A DNA stretch of 64,000 bases from Sphingomonas sp. AP4-R1 (GTDB taxonomy: Bacteria > Pseudomonadota > Alphaproteobacteria > Sphingomonadales > Sphingomonadaceae): positions 2,680,001 through 2,744,000 of the forward strand of contig NZ_CP053346.1 of assembly GCF_013113735.1 (NCBI RefSeq), given 5' to 3'. The stretch's first letter is position 1, and every line of letters begins with the position of its first letter. Under the pieces are notes generated by a model, which ran no database searches, was not told the DNA's origin, and saw only the letters and a list, made by a program, of their open reading frames with translations. Shown here piece by piece: positions 8,762 through 17,602 of the stretch. The translations under genes and the position numbers were made by a program.

Positions 8762-9088
8762 CTAAGGATGCACAGGCGTTGAGGCATCATCCCCGCCAGC
8801 GAGGCGAACGACCGCGCGCTTGCGAGCCGCAGCCGGAGACGGTTCCGCCTGGACGCCTTGTGCCGTCAGGCCCTTGAGCGCAGAAATCGCAGCGCTACCG
8901 CCAACCCGGATCGCTTGGCCGATTACATCGCGAAACTCCCGCTCGCTCAACTGTTCGACCGGCAATTCCGTCACCAGCTTCCCATATTGCGCGCGCAACC
9001 CACGCCGCACCGCCTCGGCTTCCCGCGCGAGGTTCCGCTGATCGGCCTCGATCTTCGCGAGCCGCTCGCGTTCCGTCATCTTGGGCAT
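8762..9088 (-). CDS. Small conserved protein of conjugation regions (DUF6437-like)
   Basis: The 108-residue protein starts MPKMTERERLAKIEADQRNL, a basic coiled-coil-like helix (about 5-35), and continues with PVEQLSEREFRDVIGQAIRVGG. From memory this resembles the DUF6437 family encoded beside TraD/relaxase genes in alphaproteobacteria, but the name is not certain. It is transcribed away from the relaxosome operon, across the intergenic region that may contain the transfer origin, as expected for a small accessory transfer protein. AAGGAG lies just upstream of the ATG at 9088. Confidence 0.6.
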   Translation of the reverse strand: MPKMTERERLAKIEADQRNLAREAEAVRRGLRAQYGKLVTELPVEQLSEREFRDVIGQAIRVGGSAAISALKGLTAQGVQAEPSPAAARKRAVVRLAGGDDASTPVHP

Positions 9089-9552
9089 TCTTAGACTCCT
9101 TGCTCAAGGAGGTCTGCCCGCCAGCACCCAATATCCATCAGGGATCATCGCCATGCAATCCTTCCCCTGCATCGGGACCATGATTGCGCAACCAAGACAC
9201 CCGGCTGGGGAAGCCCCCGCCAACAAAAATCGACAGGCGCAGCGGGCAAGCGCGCTGCGGAGGAGGGACGCACGCCGAAGGCGGATGTAATGCACCCCAC
9301 GCACGGGTGCTGCGGGCACGAATCGCCCGGATTTGCGCCGCTTCCTGTCGGCACTGCGCGGCAGTCGGTTCGGCACTGATCGGCTGCCGCTGGCAGCCAG
9401 CCTATGCGGTATCGCCGGCTAAGTAGCTGATCGCGCTCGGCACTAGGTGGCTGCCACCGGCAGTTCCGATAAATTGTTGAGATCGCGGTGTAATTCGACT
9501 ATAAGGACGACGCTTCACCACGCTGCTGGGCGCCGGACAAGGAGTCCGCCGC
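9089..9552. other. Intergenic region, candidate origin of transfer
   Basis: This divergent region of 464 bases lies between the small transfer protein and the relaxosome operon. It contains three copies of CGGCACT and two related palindromes at 9371-9465 (listed separately), followed by a more AT-rich stretch (9465-9505). No frame here has convincing protein composition; a minus-strand frame at 9104-9376 is Arg/Cys rich and is doubtful. Relaxase genes usually sit next to their oriT, so this is where I would place it. Confidence 0.45.
9349..9465 (+). repeat. Iteron-like CGGCACT repeats with inner palindromes
   Basis: CGGCACT occurs at 9349, 9371 and 9438. The copies at 9371 and 9438 extend over about 26 bases as CGGCACT-N4-GGCTGCC-N3-GGCAG. 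The first of these contains a perfect palindrome GGCTGCC-GCT-GGCAGCC (9382-9398) and the second GGTGG-CTG-CCACC (9446-9458). The arrangement suits binding by the ribbon-helix-helix protein encoded 90 bases downstream. Confidence 0.55.
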
Positions 9553-9855
9553 TTGGCACGCATCACAATCCGCATAGACGACGACCTCTATGCGCGCCTT
9601 ACAGTGCAGGCGCGCAATGCCGGTCTCGGCGCCGCGACCTATTGTCGCGACATCCTCGAGCGCTTCGAAGGCACCGATCCGTCGGGCTATCATGCCCGCT
9701 TCGACGAGCTCCACGCGACCGCCATCCAGGCCTTCGCGATCCTCGCGACGTCAGTGGGTGAGCGTTCTCCCGACATCCTCCAGAAGGGGTTGGGCGAAGC
9801 CCGCCGCCTCCTCCGTGAAAGGGGGCTGCTCGATCCCGAGCAGGACCGGCCATGA
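9553..9855 (+). CDS. Ribbon-helix-helix relaxosome accessory protein
   Basis: The 100-residue protein begins MARITIRIDDDLYARLTVQA, a typical ribbon (residues 2-9) followed by helices, as in CopG/Arc-type DNA-binding proteins. Its place directly before traD and the relaxase suggests it binds near oriT and regulates the operon. The start codon is TTG at 9553, chosen because AAGGAG sits about ten bases upstream and no ATG is available before the conserved ribbon. The stop overlaps the traD start (ATGA at 9852-9855). Confidence 0.8.
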   Translation: MARITIRIDDDLYARLTVQARNAGLGAATYCRDILERFEGTDPSGYHARFDELHATAIQAFAILATSVGERSPDILQKGLGEARRLLRERGLLDPEQDRP

Positions 9856-11900
9856 GCATCTTCCGCCACGACACGCTCGGCTCGTGGACGAGGGGCGGCC
9901 AAGCCATCGTTCATAACGTCCGCATGACCACTCAGGTCTTTTACCAGACCTTTCTTGCCGGGCTGGTGATCTGGATCGGTGGCACCGTCTGGTACGCGCT
10001 CGAAAAGTCGTCCGAATATGAGCGCTTCGTGATGCTGAAGGTCACGCAGGCCTACTTCATGGGCGACACGCTTCCCGGCAATGCCACCCCGATTTTGTTC
10101 AAGACGCCGGTCGGCAAGCAATACTGGACCACAACCAAAGGGCTCGTCAGTTCTGGCGTCGCGCACAAGACCCTCGCCGCCTTCGAGACCTATCTGCTCC
10201 ACGGCGCAATGCTTGCTGGTCTCTTCGCCCTCGCCATGCTCGGGTGGGCCTGGTTCTACTTTACCCGTACGGGAAGGGGGCTCGGCTCCAACCAGTTCCT
10301 GCGAGGCGCGCGCTTCGGCACGGTGCGGCAGGTCCGCCGGGCACTGTGGCGCTATGCCAAGGGCAGCTTCGACATTGGCGGGGTGAATGTCCCCGACGCG
10401 TTTGAGCCGGAACACATCCTCATCTGTGGCGCCCCCGGTACCGGCAAGACCAACATCATCGTTAAGATGCTCGACGGCATCCGCAAGCGGAAGCGCCGCG
10501 CGATCGTCTACGACACCGCCGGGACCTTCGTGGAGAAATTCTACCGGCCGGGGATCGACGTGCTGCTCAACCCGCTCGACGCCCGGGCGGACTGCTGGTC
10601 GCCCTGGGTCGATGTGCCGCGGGACTATCACTACGACCAGATCGCCGAGTCGACGATCCCCGACAAGGCTGGCGATCCCTTCTGGGCGAAGGCCGCGCGT
10701 GGCACGCTGGTCGCCGTCATGCGAAAGCTGGCGCGGCAGGAGCGTACCCTCGTTTCCATCCTGCTCGACACGCTGCTCCGCTCCAAGTTGAAGGAGCTCG
10801 CCGCCTTTGCCGCCGGCACCGATGCGGCAGCCTTCATCTCGACTGAGGGTGAGCGCACCAGCGCCGGCATCCAGGCGGAGCTCGCCTCGGTGATGCGTAG
10901 CTTCTCCTATCTCGACGACACCGCCGACGGCTTCTCGATTCGCGACTGGGTCGCCAACGAGAAGGACGACAGCTGGCTCTTCATCACCGTCAAGGCGGAC
11001 CAACTTCCCTCGCTGCGCCCCCTGATCACGGTGTGGCTCGATATCGCGATCAGCGCGATCATGAGCATGACCCCCGATCGCAACCGACGCCTCTATTGTG
11101 TGATCGACGAGCTTCCCACGCTCCAGCGTCTGCCCTCGCTCGGCGACTTCCTTGCCCGCGCGCGGAAATATGGTGGCTGCGGCATCCTCGGCTTCCAGAG
11201 CTACCCGCAGCTCGAAGCCACCTACGGCATCCAGGATGCAGCCGCGATCACCGGCTACTGCTCGACCTGGGTGGCGCTGCGCGCCAACGACACCCCCACC
11301 GCAAAGCATGTCAGCGAGAACCTCGGACAGGTTGAACAGGTCGAGGCCAATGAGGGCATGTCCTATGGCGTGAACGACATGCGCGACGGTGTGAACCTCT
11401 CGCGCATGCAAGTGACCCGCCCGCTGGTCATGCACACCGAGGTCACCAACCTGCCCAACCTCATGGGCTATCTGCGGTTCGGGCGCAGCCTGCCGGTTGT
11501 CCGCTTCGAGGACAGCTACAACAAGGTGGCATCCGTCGCCGACGCTTTCGAGGAACGCCAAACCGCTCCGGTGCGGATGGCTGTGCCGGAGCCCGCGGTG
11601 TCCCCCGCGCCAGCATCGTCGCGACCACCGGCCGCACCGAAGGCGCCTTCCGCGAAGCGACGTCGTACAACCCGAACCGATCCCGGTGCTGAGCTACCGT
11701 TCGCTGCGCCCGACGACACGATGGATCGTGAAATCCCGCCGACGAACGACGAGCCTGCTCCGCCGCCACCCCACGCTGCGGAGAAAGGGGAACCGACCGC
11801 CCCGCCCCCTCCACTGGAGCTGTTCGGCAAGCCAGCCGGATTCCGCCTCAGCCAACATGGCCGTCATGACGGCACCCGCAATGCAGCGAGGCCGGCATGA
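9852..11900 (+). CDS. traD: Type IV coupling protein, TraD-like
   Basis: This 682-residue protein has two N-terminal membrane segments (about 28-48 and 118-140), then a motor domain with Walker A GAPGTGKTN at about 193-201 and Walker B LYCVIDELP at about 415. These are features of the coupling ATPase that delivers relaxase-bound DNA to a type IV secretion channel at the inner membrane. The C-terminal hundred residues are Pro/Ala-rich and probably disordered, a usual site for partner contacts. It overlaps the relaxase start (ATGA at 11897-11900). Key motifs appear intact, so the protein is likely functional. Confidence 0.92.
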   Translation: MSIFRHDTLGSWTRGGQAIVHNVRMTTQVFYQTFLAGLVIWIGGTVWYALEKSSEYERFVMLKVTQAYFMGDTLPGNATPILFKTPVGKQYWTTTKGLVSSGVAHKTLAAFETYLLHGAMLAGLFALAMLGWAWFYFTRTGRGLGSNQFLRGARFGTVRQVRRALWRYAKGSFDIGGVNVPDAFEPEHILICGAPGTGKTNIIVKMLDGIRKRKRRAIVYDTAGTFVEKFYRPGIDVLLNPLDARADCWSPWVDVPRDYHYDQIAESTIPDKAGDPFWAKAARGTLVAVMRKLARQERTLVSILLDTLLRSKLKELAAFAAGTDAAAFISTEGERTSAGIQAELASVMRSFSYLDDTADGFSIRDWVANEKDDSWLFITVKADQLPSLRPLITVWLDIAISAIMSMTPDRNRRLYCVIDELPTLQRLPSLGDFLARARKYGGCGILGFQSYPQLEATYGIQDAAAITGYCSTWVALRANDTPTAKHVSENLGQVEQVEANEGMSYGVNDMRDGVNLSRMQVTRPLVMHTEVTNLPNLMGYLRFGRSLPVVRFEDSYNKVASVADAFEERQTAPVRMAVPEPAVSPAPASSRPPAAPKAPSAKRRRTTRTDPGAELPFAAPDDTMDREIPPTNDEPAPPPPHAAEKGEPTAPPPPLELFGKPAGFRLSQHGRHDGTRNAARPA

Positions 11901-14884
11901 TCAACCCGATCCGGCTCAAAGGCAAACCTGCGAACATCGCACGCTATTATACCGTCGGCGATTATTACACCAAAGGCTCCGAGGAGCAGTCCCAATGGGG
12001 CGGGAAAATCGCCGCCGAACTTGGCCTGGAGGGCGAGGTCGATCTCGGCATCTTCAAGGAATTGCTTGCCGGTAAGGTCGGCGAGCAGCAGCTTGGCCGT
12101 CGGCGCAAGGGTGGCGAGATCCAGCATCATCCGGGATGGGATTTCGCCGTCAACGCGCCCAAATCGGTGTCGATCATGGCTCTGGTGGCGAACGACGAAC
12201 GGATCGTCGACGCCCACGAAAAGGCCGTCACGGCGGCGCTCTCCTATCTGGAAGAACATGCGCTCATGCGCCATCGCGTGGATGGCGAAGTCACCGAGAG
12301 GACGACTGGGCGCCTGATCTGGGCGCGCTTCACCGAGCATGCCTCTCGCGAGCTCGATCCGCACCTTCACACCCATGTCGTCGTCATGAACATTACCGAT
12401 GAGCGGGATGGCGCAAGGAAGGTCAGCCTCGAAAGCCGTGCCATGTTCGCCGAGCAGATGACGGCCGGGCAGGTCTATCGGAATGAGCTTGCCCACCTCC
12501 TGCGAGAGCGGGGCTACGACGTCGAATTCGACCCGCGCCGGGGCCTGTTCGAGATCCGGGGCGTGCCCAAAGGCCTGATCGTCGATATGTCCCAGCGGGC
12601 CGAGCAGATCGATGCCCATGCGAAAGAGCATGGTCTGGACGGGCAGGCGGGGCGTCAGAAATCCTTCTATGCCACCCGCGGACCCAAGCAGAAAATGTCG
12701 CTCGAAGGGCTTCACGAGCGGTGGGAAGGGCGCCTGGGACAACATGCCGAAGCGGTGCGGCAAATCCGGGCCGACGCCGAGAAGGTCGGTGAGCGCCAGG
12801 TAGACGTGGAGGCCCCAACAGCAGCCCGGGCAATGCTGTTCGGTATCCGACAGTCGGAAGGAAAGCAGGCGGTCAACAATCTCGGTCGGCTGTTGCAGAC
12901 AGCGCTTGCCTCTCATGTCGGCGAGGTTCGCCTGTCGGATGTGCGTCCCGTTGTTGAGGGACATCAGGCCCGTGAGAAGCTGCTCGCAACGCACGAGCGG
13001 ACAGGCGACGAGGTTCACACGCGGGGACGAACAACCCGCAAGACCGCTCGACTGGAAATTGCGCTATCGGATCAGCTGGCACTTGCGCTGAACGATGCCC
13101 GGCCGTTGGCATCAGTCGAGGCGTTGCGCGACGCCGGGATCGCCCGCGATCTCAAACCCGAACAGCGGACAGCGCTCCTCCATCTTGGCACATCCGACCA
13201 CCGGGTCGTCGCGGTGCATGGCGTTGCCGGCTCGGGCAAGTCGACGATCATCGGTGCATTGCGAGAGGCGGTAGGGGATGCAGCGACGCTCATCGCCCTT
13301 GCTCCCACATCCTCTGCCGCCAGCGAACTGGGACAAAAGGCCAGTATCGAGTCGCGCACGGTGGCGAGCCTGCTTGCTACCGGGGGAGCGAAGCTCGACG
13401 ACAGCCATGTCCTGGTTGTCGACGAGGCGGGCCAGCTCGGCAACCGGCAAGCGATGCGGCTGCTCGAGATCAGCCGTGCCACCGGAGCGCGTCTGATCCT
13501 GCTGGGCGACACCCGGCAGACGGGGGCGATCGAGCAGGGCAAACCCTTCTGGTTGATGATGCGGCTCGGCATGCCCAAGGCTGAGCTCAAGGATCCCGTT
13601 CGTCAGGAGAACGAGGGGATCATGCAGGCGGTGCGGCTAGCCCGCCTCCAGAATTACGATGGATCGCTCAAGGCGCTCGAGTCGGTCACCAGCGGCGCGA
13701 ACAGCGAAGACCTTGCCAAGGCGCTGGTCGCCGACTGGACGAGGTTGAGCCCCGAGCAGCGCGCGAAGACCAACATCCTCGTCCTGGAGAATGCGACCCG
13801 TCTGATCGTCAACACGCGGATTCGCGAGGCGCTGAAAGCGGAGGGCGGGCTGGCGGCCGAGGAAGCTCGGCTGTCGATCCTGTCGCCGTCGGGCATGACG
13901 GACCAGGAGAAGCATTTCGCGAGGTTTTATTCCCGAGGCCAAGTCGTCGTGTTTTCCCGCGACAATGTCGGCCTCGGGGTCGCCCGCGATGCCGAATACA
14001 AGGTGATCGGGATCGGGCGCGATGCGCGCGGTCGCCAGACGGTCAATCTGGTCGACGAGCACGGCAGGACCATCCAGTGGGATCCTCGATTAGGCCGTGC
14101 CTCTCAAATCAACGTGTTCAAGGAGGAGCAGCGGAGCCTCGCCGACGGGGACCGTATTCAATGGCGCTTGGTCAGTAAGGAGCTTGGCCTCAAGAACGCC
14201 GAGCGCGGCACGGTGCAACGCCTCGACGGCTCGGTCGCAACGATCCGATGGGATCGCGGTGGGCGAAGCCAAGAGATCGACCTGTCTCAGCACAAAACCT
14301 GGGACCACGGCTACGGCGAAACCGTCTACTCCGCCCAATCCAAGACCTACGATCGGGTCTATGTCCTGGCGCCGGTCAACTCCCCACTCGTGACCGGCCA
14401 AAACTACTACACTGCGATCACGCGGGCCCGCTTTGGGGCGCGGCTCTGGACGGAGGATCGGGAGCGACTGGTCGATCGGCTCAGGACCCGATCCGGCGAG
14501 AAGACGTCTTCGCTTCAGGGATTGGGCCGCATCGAGCGGGACAGCGTCAAGGGACGAACCGCCCAACATGGAGAGCGTTGGGACCGGCTTCGCGAGGAGC
14601 AACGCGGTCAGCGAGAGGCGCGAAAAGATCGATTACTAGCCGAGCGGGCGGAGCGGTCAACACCTTCCAGAGACAGCCTTGCGGCCTATTTTGCTGATCG
14701 GGCTCAGGCCGCCGCGAGATCTCTGGACCAGTGGCTCTCCGGCCTGCTTGAACGCGCCCGCAGTGGCGTCGATCGTGTGGGGAACGGCGGCCGAGACGCT
14801 CATCAAGCACCGGCTCCATCGACATCCCTGCCAGAACGATCCCCATCACACGGGCACGAGCATGGAGGCGGTCATGACCGCTGA
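11897..14884 (+). CDS. MobF/TrwC-type conjugative relaxase-helicase
   Basis: The 995-residue protein carries the TrwC relaxase domain first: tyrosines Y17-Y18 and Y23-Y24 near the N-terminus can serve as nicking residues, and HLHTH at about 155-159 is the metal-binding histidine triad. An AAA_30-type helicase follows, with Walker A VAGSGKST at about 441-448 and VVDEAGQLG at about 505, and a C-terminal UvrD-like segment (YYTAITRAR at about 836-844). It nicks oriT, stays attached to the transferred strand and unwinds it. It is coupled to traD by a 4-base overlap and overlaps the next gene's ATG by 11 bases. The set of motifs is complete. Confidence 0.93.
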   Translation: MINPIRLKGKPANIARYYTVGDYYTKGSEEQSQWGGKIAAELGLEGEVDLGIFKELLAGKVGEQQLGRRRKGGEIQHHPGWDFAVNAPKSVSIMALVANDERIVDAHEKAVTAALSYLEEHALMRHRVDGEVTERTTGRLIWARFTEHASRELDPHLHTHVVVMNITDERDGARKVSLESRAMFAEQMTAGQVYRNELAHLLRERGYDVEFDPRRGLFEIRGVPKGLIVDMSQRAEQIDAHAKEHGLDGQAGRQKSFYATRGPKQKMSLEGLHERWEGRLGQHAEAVRQIRADAEKVGERQVDVEAPTAARAMLFGIRQSEGKQAVNNLGRLLQTALASHVGEVRLSDVRPVVEGHQAREKLLATHERTGDEVHTRGRTTRKTARLEIALSDQLALALNDARPLASVEALRDAGIARDLKPEQRTALLHLGTSDHRVVAVHGVAGSGKSTIIGALREAVGDAATLIALAPTSSAASELGQKASIESRTVASLLATGGAKLDDSHVLVVDEAGQLGNRQAMRLLEISRATGARLILLGDTRQTGAIEQGKPFWLMMRLGMPKAELKDPVRQENEGIMQAVRLARLQNYDGSLKALESVTSGANSEDLAKALVADWTRLSPEQRAKTNILVLENATRLIVNTRIREALKAEGGLAAEEARLSILSPSGMTDQEKHFARFYSRGQVVVFSRDNVGLGVARDAEYKVIGIGRDARGRQTVNLVDEHGRTIQWDPRLGRASQINVFKEEQRSLADGDRIQWRLVSKELGLKNAERGTVQRLDGSVATIRWDRGGRSQEIDLSQHKTWDHGYGETVYSAQSKTYDRVYVLAPVNSPLVTGQNYYTAITRARFGARLWTEDRERLVDRLRTRSGEKTSSLQGLGRIERDSVKGRTAQHGERWDRLREEQRGQREARKDRLLAERAERSTPSRDSLAAYFADRAQAAARSLDQWLSGLLERARSGVDRVGNGGRDAHQAPAPSTSLPERSPSHGHEHGGGHDR

Positions 14885-15395
14885 CGGCATGCGCTTCGCG
14901 TCGCTGGCTCTTCTGGGGATCATCACCCTGTCCTTTCAACCGACCAGCGCGGCAGTAAGATCGCCGGCCGAGCATGAGGCTCGTCTTGCAGCTTGTATTC
15001 GCGATGCAGCGGGCGGTCGCGTATGGCTGGAAAAGACGCTGTGGGGCCTGCGCGACCAGGAGGGTGGCTGGGTCGGTGCGGAGGTGCCGAACGGCAACGG
15101 TAGCCATGATCTTGGACCGCTCCAGGTCAACAGCTACTGGGTGCTCAAAATCGCCACGATGGTGAGCAGGCGACCCGCCGACGTCAGGGCGTGGCTAATC
15201 GCGGACCCTTGCTTCAATGTACAGGCAGCGCGCTGGATCTTCCTATCGGGTCTGAACGCGACCGGCGACTACTGGACGGCCATAGGCGTCTATCACAGCC
15301 CTACGGCCTCGCGGCAACGGATGTATGTCGCATCCGTCTCACGCCATCTCGCGCGTCGCTTCGGTCGCAGCGCTTTCTCGGCCCAACGACCGTGA
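14874..15395 (+). CDS. VirB1-like lytic transglycosylase
   Basis: The 173-residue protein has a signal peptide (about 1-25, FASLALLGIITLSFQPTSA) and an LT domain with the catalytic glutamate in LRDQEGGWVG, followed by NGSHDLGPLQVNSYW, the usual glycine-rich and aromatic motif. Such enzymes open peptidoglycan locally for conjugative machinery. ATG 14874 is preceded by GGAGG at 14864-14868 and overlaps the relaxase stop. An upstream extension of the frame lies wholly inside the relaxase gene and is not used. Presence of this gene hints that a type IV secretion system is, or was, part of the element. Confidence 0.85.
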   Translation: MTADGMRFASLALLGIITLSFQPTSAAVRSPAEHEARLAACIRDAAGGRVWLEKTLWGLRDQEGGWVGAEVPNGNGSHDLGPLQVNSYWVLKIATMVSRRPADVRAWLIADPCFNVQAARWIFLSGLNATGDYWTAIGVYHSPTASRQRMYVASVSRHLARRFGRSAFSAQRP

Positions 15396-15784
15396 GACGC
15401 GCGAGATTGGAAGGCACCTCCTATGGTGAGGTAAGCTCGGTCACGGACGACGCCGGCGAATTTCCGGTTACGCTTCGATCGGATGGTGCGGAGGGTAGAG
15501 AGGACCGATGGGCGATCCGAAGAGGCGCGCTCTCCAGGCAACTGGTTCTGGATGCCCGTGACCTGTTCGAGCGAAGGCTGCAAAGGCCGGTGTCTGAAAA
15601 CGAGGCGCGCAACCTATTGGGCAACTTGGCCGACTATGTCTGGATGCTCGTCCAATGGGAGGTGTCCGGTCCAGACCCGAATGCATCACCAAAGGAAAAA
15701 AACGTGACGAAGAGACCCCGTGGTCGTCCCCGAAAATCCGACATTAAGAAGAGAAAGCCGCCGGTCCGACATCCCTCTGCGTAG
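15392..15784 (+). CDS. Small basic protein with AT-hook-like tail
   Basis: This 130-residue protein starts at GTG 15392, overlapping the stop of the transglycosylase gene (GTGA). The middle (about 50-95) is a helical domain, LVLDARDLFERRLQRPVSENEARNLL in composition, and the tail contains KRPRGRPRKSD, an AT-hook-like minor-groove-binding motif, then a very basic end. It is the last gene of the relaxosome operon, 69 bases before the recombinase. It could be a DNA-binding regulator of transfer or excision, which is inference from the motif and position only. Confidence 0.6.
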   Translation: MRRARLEGTSYGEVSSVTDDAGEFPVTLRSDGAEGREDRWAIRRGALSRQLVLDARDLFERRLQRPVSENEARNLLGNLADYVWMLVQWEVSGPDPNASPKEKNVTKRPRGRPRKSDIKKRKPPVRHPSA

Positions 15785-15853
15785 CCGTGTTTGGCTGCCG
15801 GTTAGAGGGGAGAGGGGGCGGCAAGCTGAGTCAGGTTGGATAGGATTGAGTAA

Positions 15854-17449
15854 ATGGCACGTCCACGGAAACCCAAGGTCTCTACCACCGCGCAGGGGCG
15901 AACCAGCGGAGGTCAAAAGGCTGTTCTCTACGCTCGCGTATCCACAGCCGAGCAGGAGAAGGAAGGCTTTTCCATCGATGCTCAGGTGGCCCTGATTCGC
16001 GAGTACGCTGATCGGATGGGCTTCGTTGTCGCAAATCAATACATCGACGTTGAAACCGCCAAAAAGACCGGACGCACGCAGTTCGAAGCGATGCTCAAAT
16101 ATCTTCGGAGCCACTCCGGGGTGCGGCATCTGCTGGTGGAGAAGACCGATCGGCTGTACCGGAATATCAAGGACTGGGTCACGCTCGATGGTTTCGACAT
16201 CGAACTCCATCTGGTGAAAGAGGGGACGGTCCTCTCACGCGATTCGCGTTCGTCCGAAAAGTTCATGCATGGGATCAAGGTCCTTATGGCAAAGAACTAC
16301 GTCGACAATCTTTCCGAGGAAGCCCGCAAGGGCATGCTGGAGAAGGCCAAGCAAGGCATTTGGCCGTCACAGGCTCCGCTCGGCTATCTCAACGTTGTTG
16401 GCCCCCAGGGCAAAAAGATCATCGTGCCCGACCCCGATCTCGCTCCAATCGTCTCGCGCCTTTTCGAGTGGTTCGAGACGGGCGACTACGCGCTGAAGGA
16501 CGTTACCCAGAAGGCGCGGGCTGCCGGGCTCAGGTATCGGCGAAGCCAGAAACCCGTCGGGACGAGCACGGTCCATTACATGCTCCGAAACCGGCTGTAC
16601 GCGGGCGCCTTTGAGTGGGGCGGACGCCTCTATCAAGGAACTCACGAACCCCTTGTGGCCCGTGAGACATGGGAGAACGTGCAGGAGGTTCTTGATGGAC
16701 GCAGCGCGAGCAACGTTCGAGCAGAGCCGCTCCGATTCGCTTTCACAGGATTGATTACCTGCGGCCACTGTGGGTGCGCGGTGGTCGCCCAGATGCAGCG
16801 GGGGCGCTACATTTACTACCACTGCTCTGGCTTCAAGCAAAAGTGTCCCGAGAAATATGTTCGTGAGGAGACGCTCGCCGACGCCTTTTCCGAGCAGCTC
16901 TCCCGTCTTCACATGGATGACGAGATTTTCGCGCTGATCGAGCGCGCCATCCGTGAATCGCACGGGGATAAAAGCAGGGAGCGACTCGAAACGCTTGGAC
17001 GCTTGAAGGGCGAGGCTGATCGCCTGCAACAAAGATTGGACAAGCTATACATCGATCACCTCGACGGCCGTATCACCGCCGAGATGCACGACCGTATGGC
17101 GGCCACCTGGCGAGAGGAGCGGACCGGTTGCCTTCGGAGGATAGAGATCCTGAACAATGCGGAGGACGCCTATGTCGACGATGGCATCGCTCTCCTCAAC
17201 CTCGCTCGGAAAGCGCATTCGACCTTCAACCTACAATCGCAAAGTGGCAAAAATTCCGCTTTGAATCTGTTGGTTTCGAACAGCACTTGGGCAAACGGAC
17301 AACTATCCGTCGCCTTCCGAGAACCGTTTGATATGCTTGAGAAAATGTCGCTTGGCGCTTCAGGATCCGAGCCCCCGGCAGGGCCGGGTGGCTCGGACAA
17401 TCCTGAATGGCTCCCCGAGCAGGATTCGAACCTGCGGCCATTCGATTAA
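15854..17449 (+). CDS. Large serine recombinase (integrase)
   Basis: The 531-residue protein has a resolvase catalytic domain with YARVST at about 26-31 (nucleophile Ser30), EKTDRLYRN and related arginine motifs, a recombinase domain (about 175-275), a zinc ribbon with CGHCGC at about 304-309 and later cysteines to about 336, and a coiled-coil stretch (about 370-430). It is expected to catalyse integration and excision of the element. Base composition is lower in GC than the flanking genes. The C-terminus, from about residue 518, is encoded by the tRNA-Asn gene read on the opposite strand, and TAA at 17447-17449 is also tRNA sequence. Before integration the protein would therefore have a different last dozen residues. 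Confidence 0.93.
   Translation: MARPRKPKVSTTAQGRTSGGQKAVLYARVSTAEQEKEGFSIDAQVALIREYADRMGFVVANQYIDVETAKKTGRTQFEAMLKYLRSHSGVRHLLVEKTDRLYRNIKDWVTLDGFDIELHLVKEGTVLSRDSRSSEKFMHGIKVLMAKNYVDNLSEEARKGMLEKAKQGIWPSQAPLGYLNVVGPQGKKIIVPDPDLAPIVSRLFEWFETGDYALKDVTQKARAAGLRYRRSQKPVGTSTVHYMLRNRLYAGAFEWGGRLYQGTHEPLVARETWENVQEVLDGRSASNVRAEPLRFAFTGLITCGHCGCAVVAQMQRGRYIYYHCSGFKQKCPEKYVREETLADAFSEQLSRLHMDDEIFALIERAIRESHGDKSRERLETLGRLKGEADRLQQRLDKLYIDHLDGRITAEMHDRMAATWREERTGCLRRIEILNNAEDAYVDDGIALLNLARKAHSTFNLQSQSGKNSALNLLVSNSTWANGQLSVAFREPFDMLEKMSLGASGSEPPAGPGGSDNPEWLPEQDSNLRPFD
17408..17449 (-). other. Right attachment site within tRNA-Asn
   Basis: The shared segment between the recombinase frame and the 3' half of the tRNA marks the right junction of the mobile element. 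The tRNA's 3' end faces the element, as is normal for integration into tRNA 3' ends that leave the gene intact. The exact crossover cannot be set without the left end; a matching copy of part of this segment should lie at the far left junction, outside the window. Confidence 0.6.
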
Positions 17450-17482
17450 CAGTCGAATGCTCTACCGCTGAGCTATCGGGGA
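17408..17482 (-). tRNA. tRNA-Asn (GTT)
   Basis: On the minus strand the sequence forms a full cloverleaf: acceptor TCCCCGA (17476-17482) pairing with TCGGGGA (17412-17418), D-arm region AGCTCAGCGGTAGAGC, anticodon loop with GTT in CTGTTAAT, T-arm with GGTTCGAATCC, and an encoded CCA at 17408-17410. The gene hosts the mobile element at its 3' end. Confidence 0.96.
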
Positions 17483-17602
17483 ACAACGGGAGCGGCGCCT
17501 ATATGGCGAGCCGGCGCGGGCTGCAACCCCGCCTTGCATGTTTTCCTGCATCATCCTGTGGATGATCGGGCACAGTGCCGGCTCTCACACTGACGCGCGT
17601 GC

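Noticed and set aside
9104..9376. A 90-codon minus-strand frame in the relaxosome intergenic gap
   Set aside because: It is rich in Arg and Cys, has no good ribosome-binding site, and overlaps the repeats that look like protein-binding sites. A real small gene is possible but unsupported.
9690..11561. A 623-codon minus-strand frame antisense to traD
   Set aside because: The plus strand carries an intact coupling protein with Walker motifs; the antisense product has no recognisable domain.
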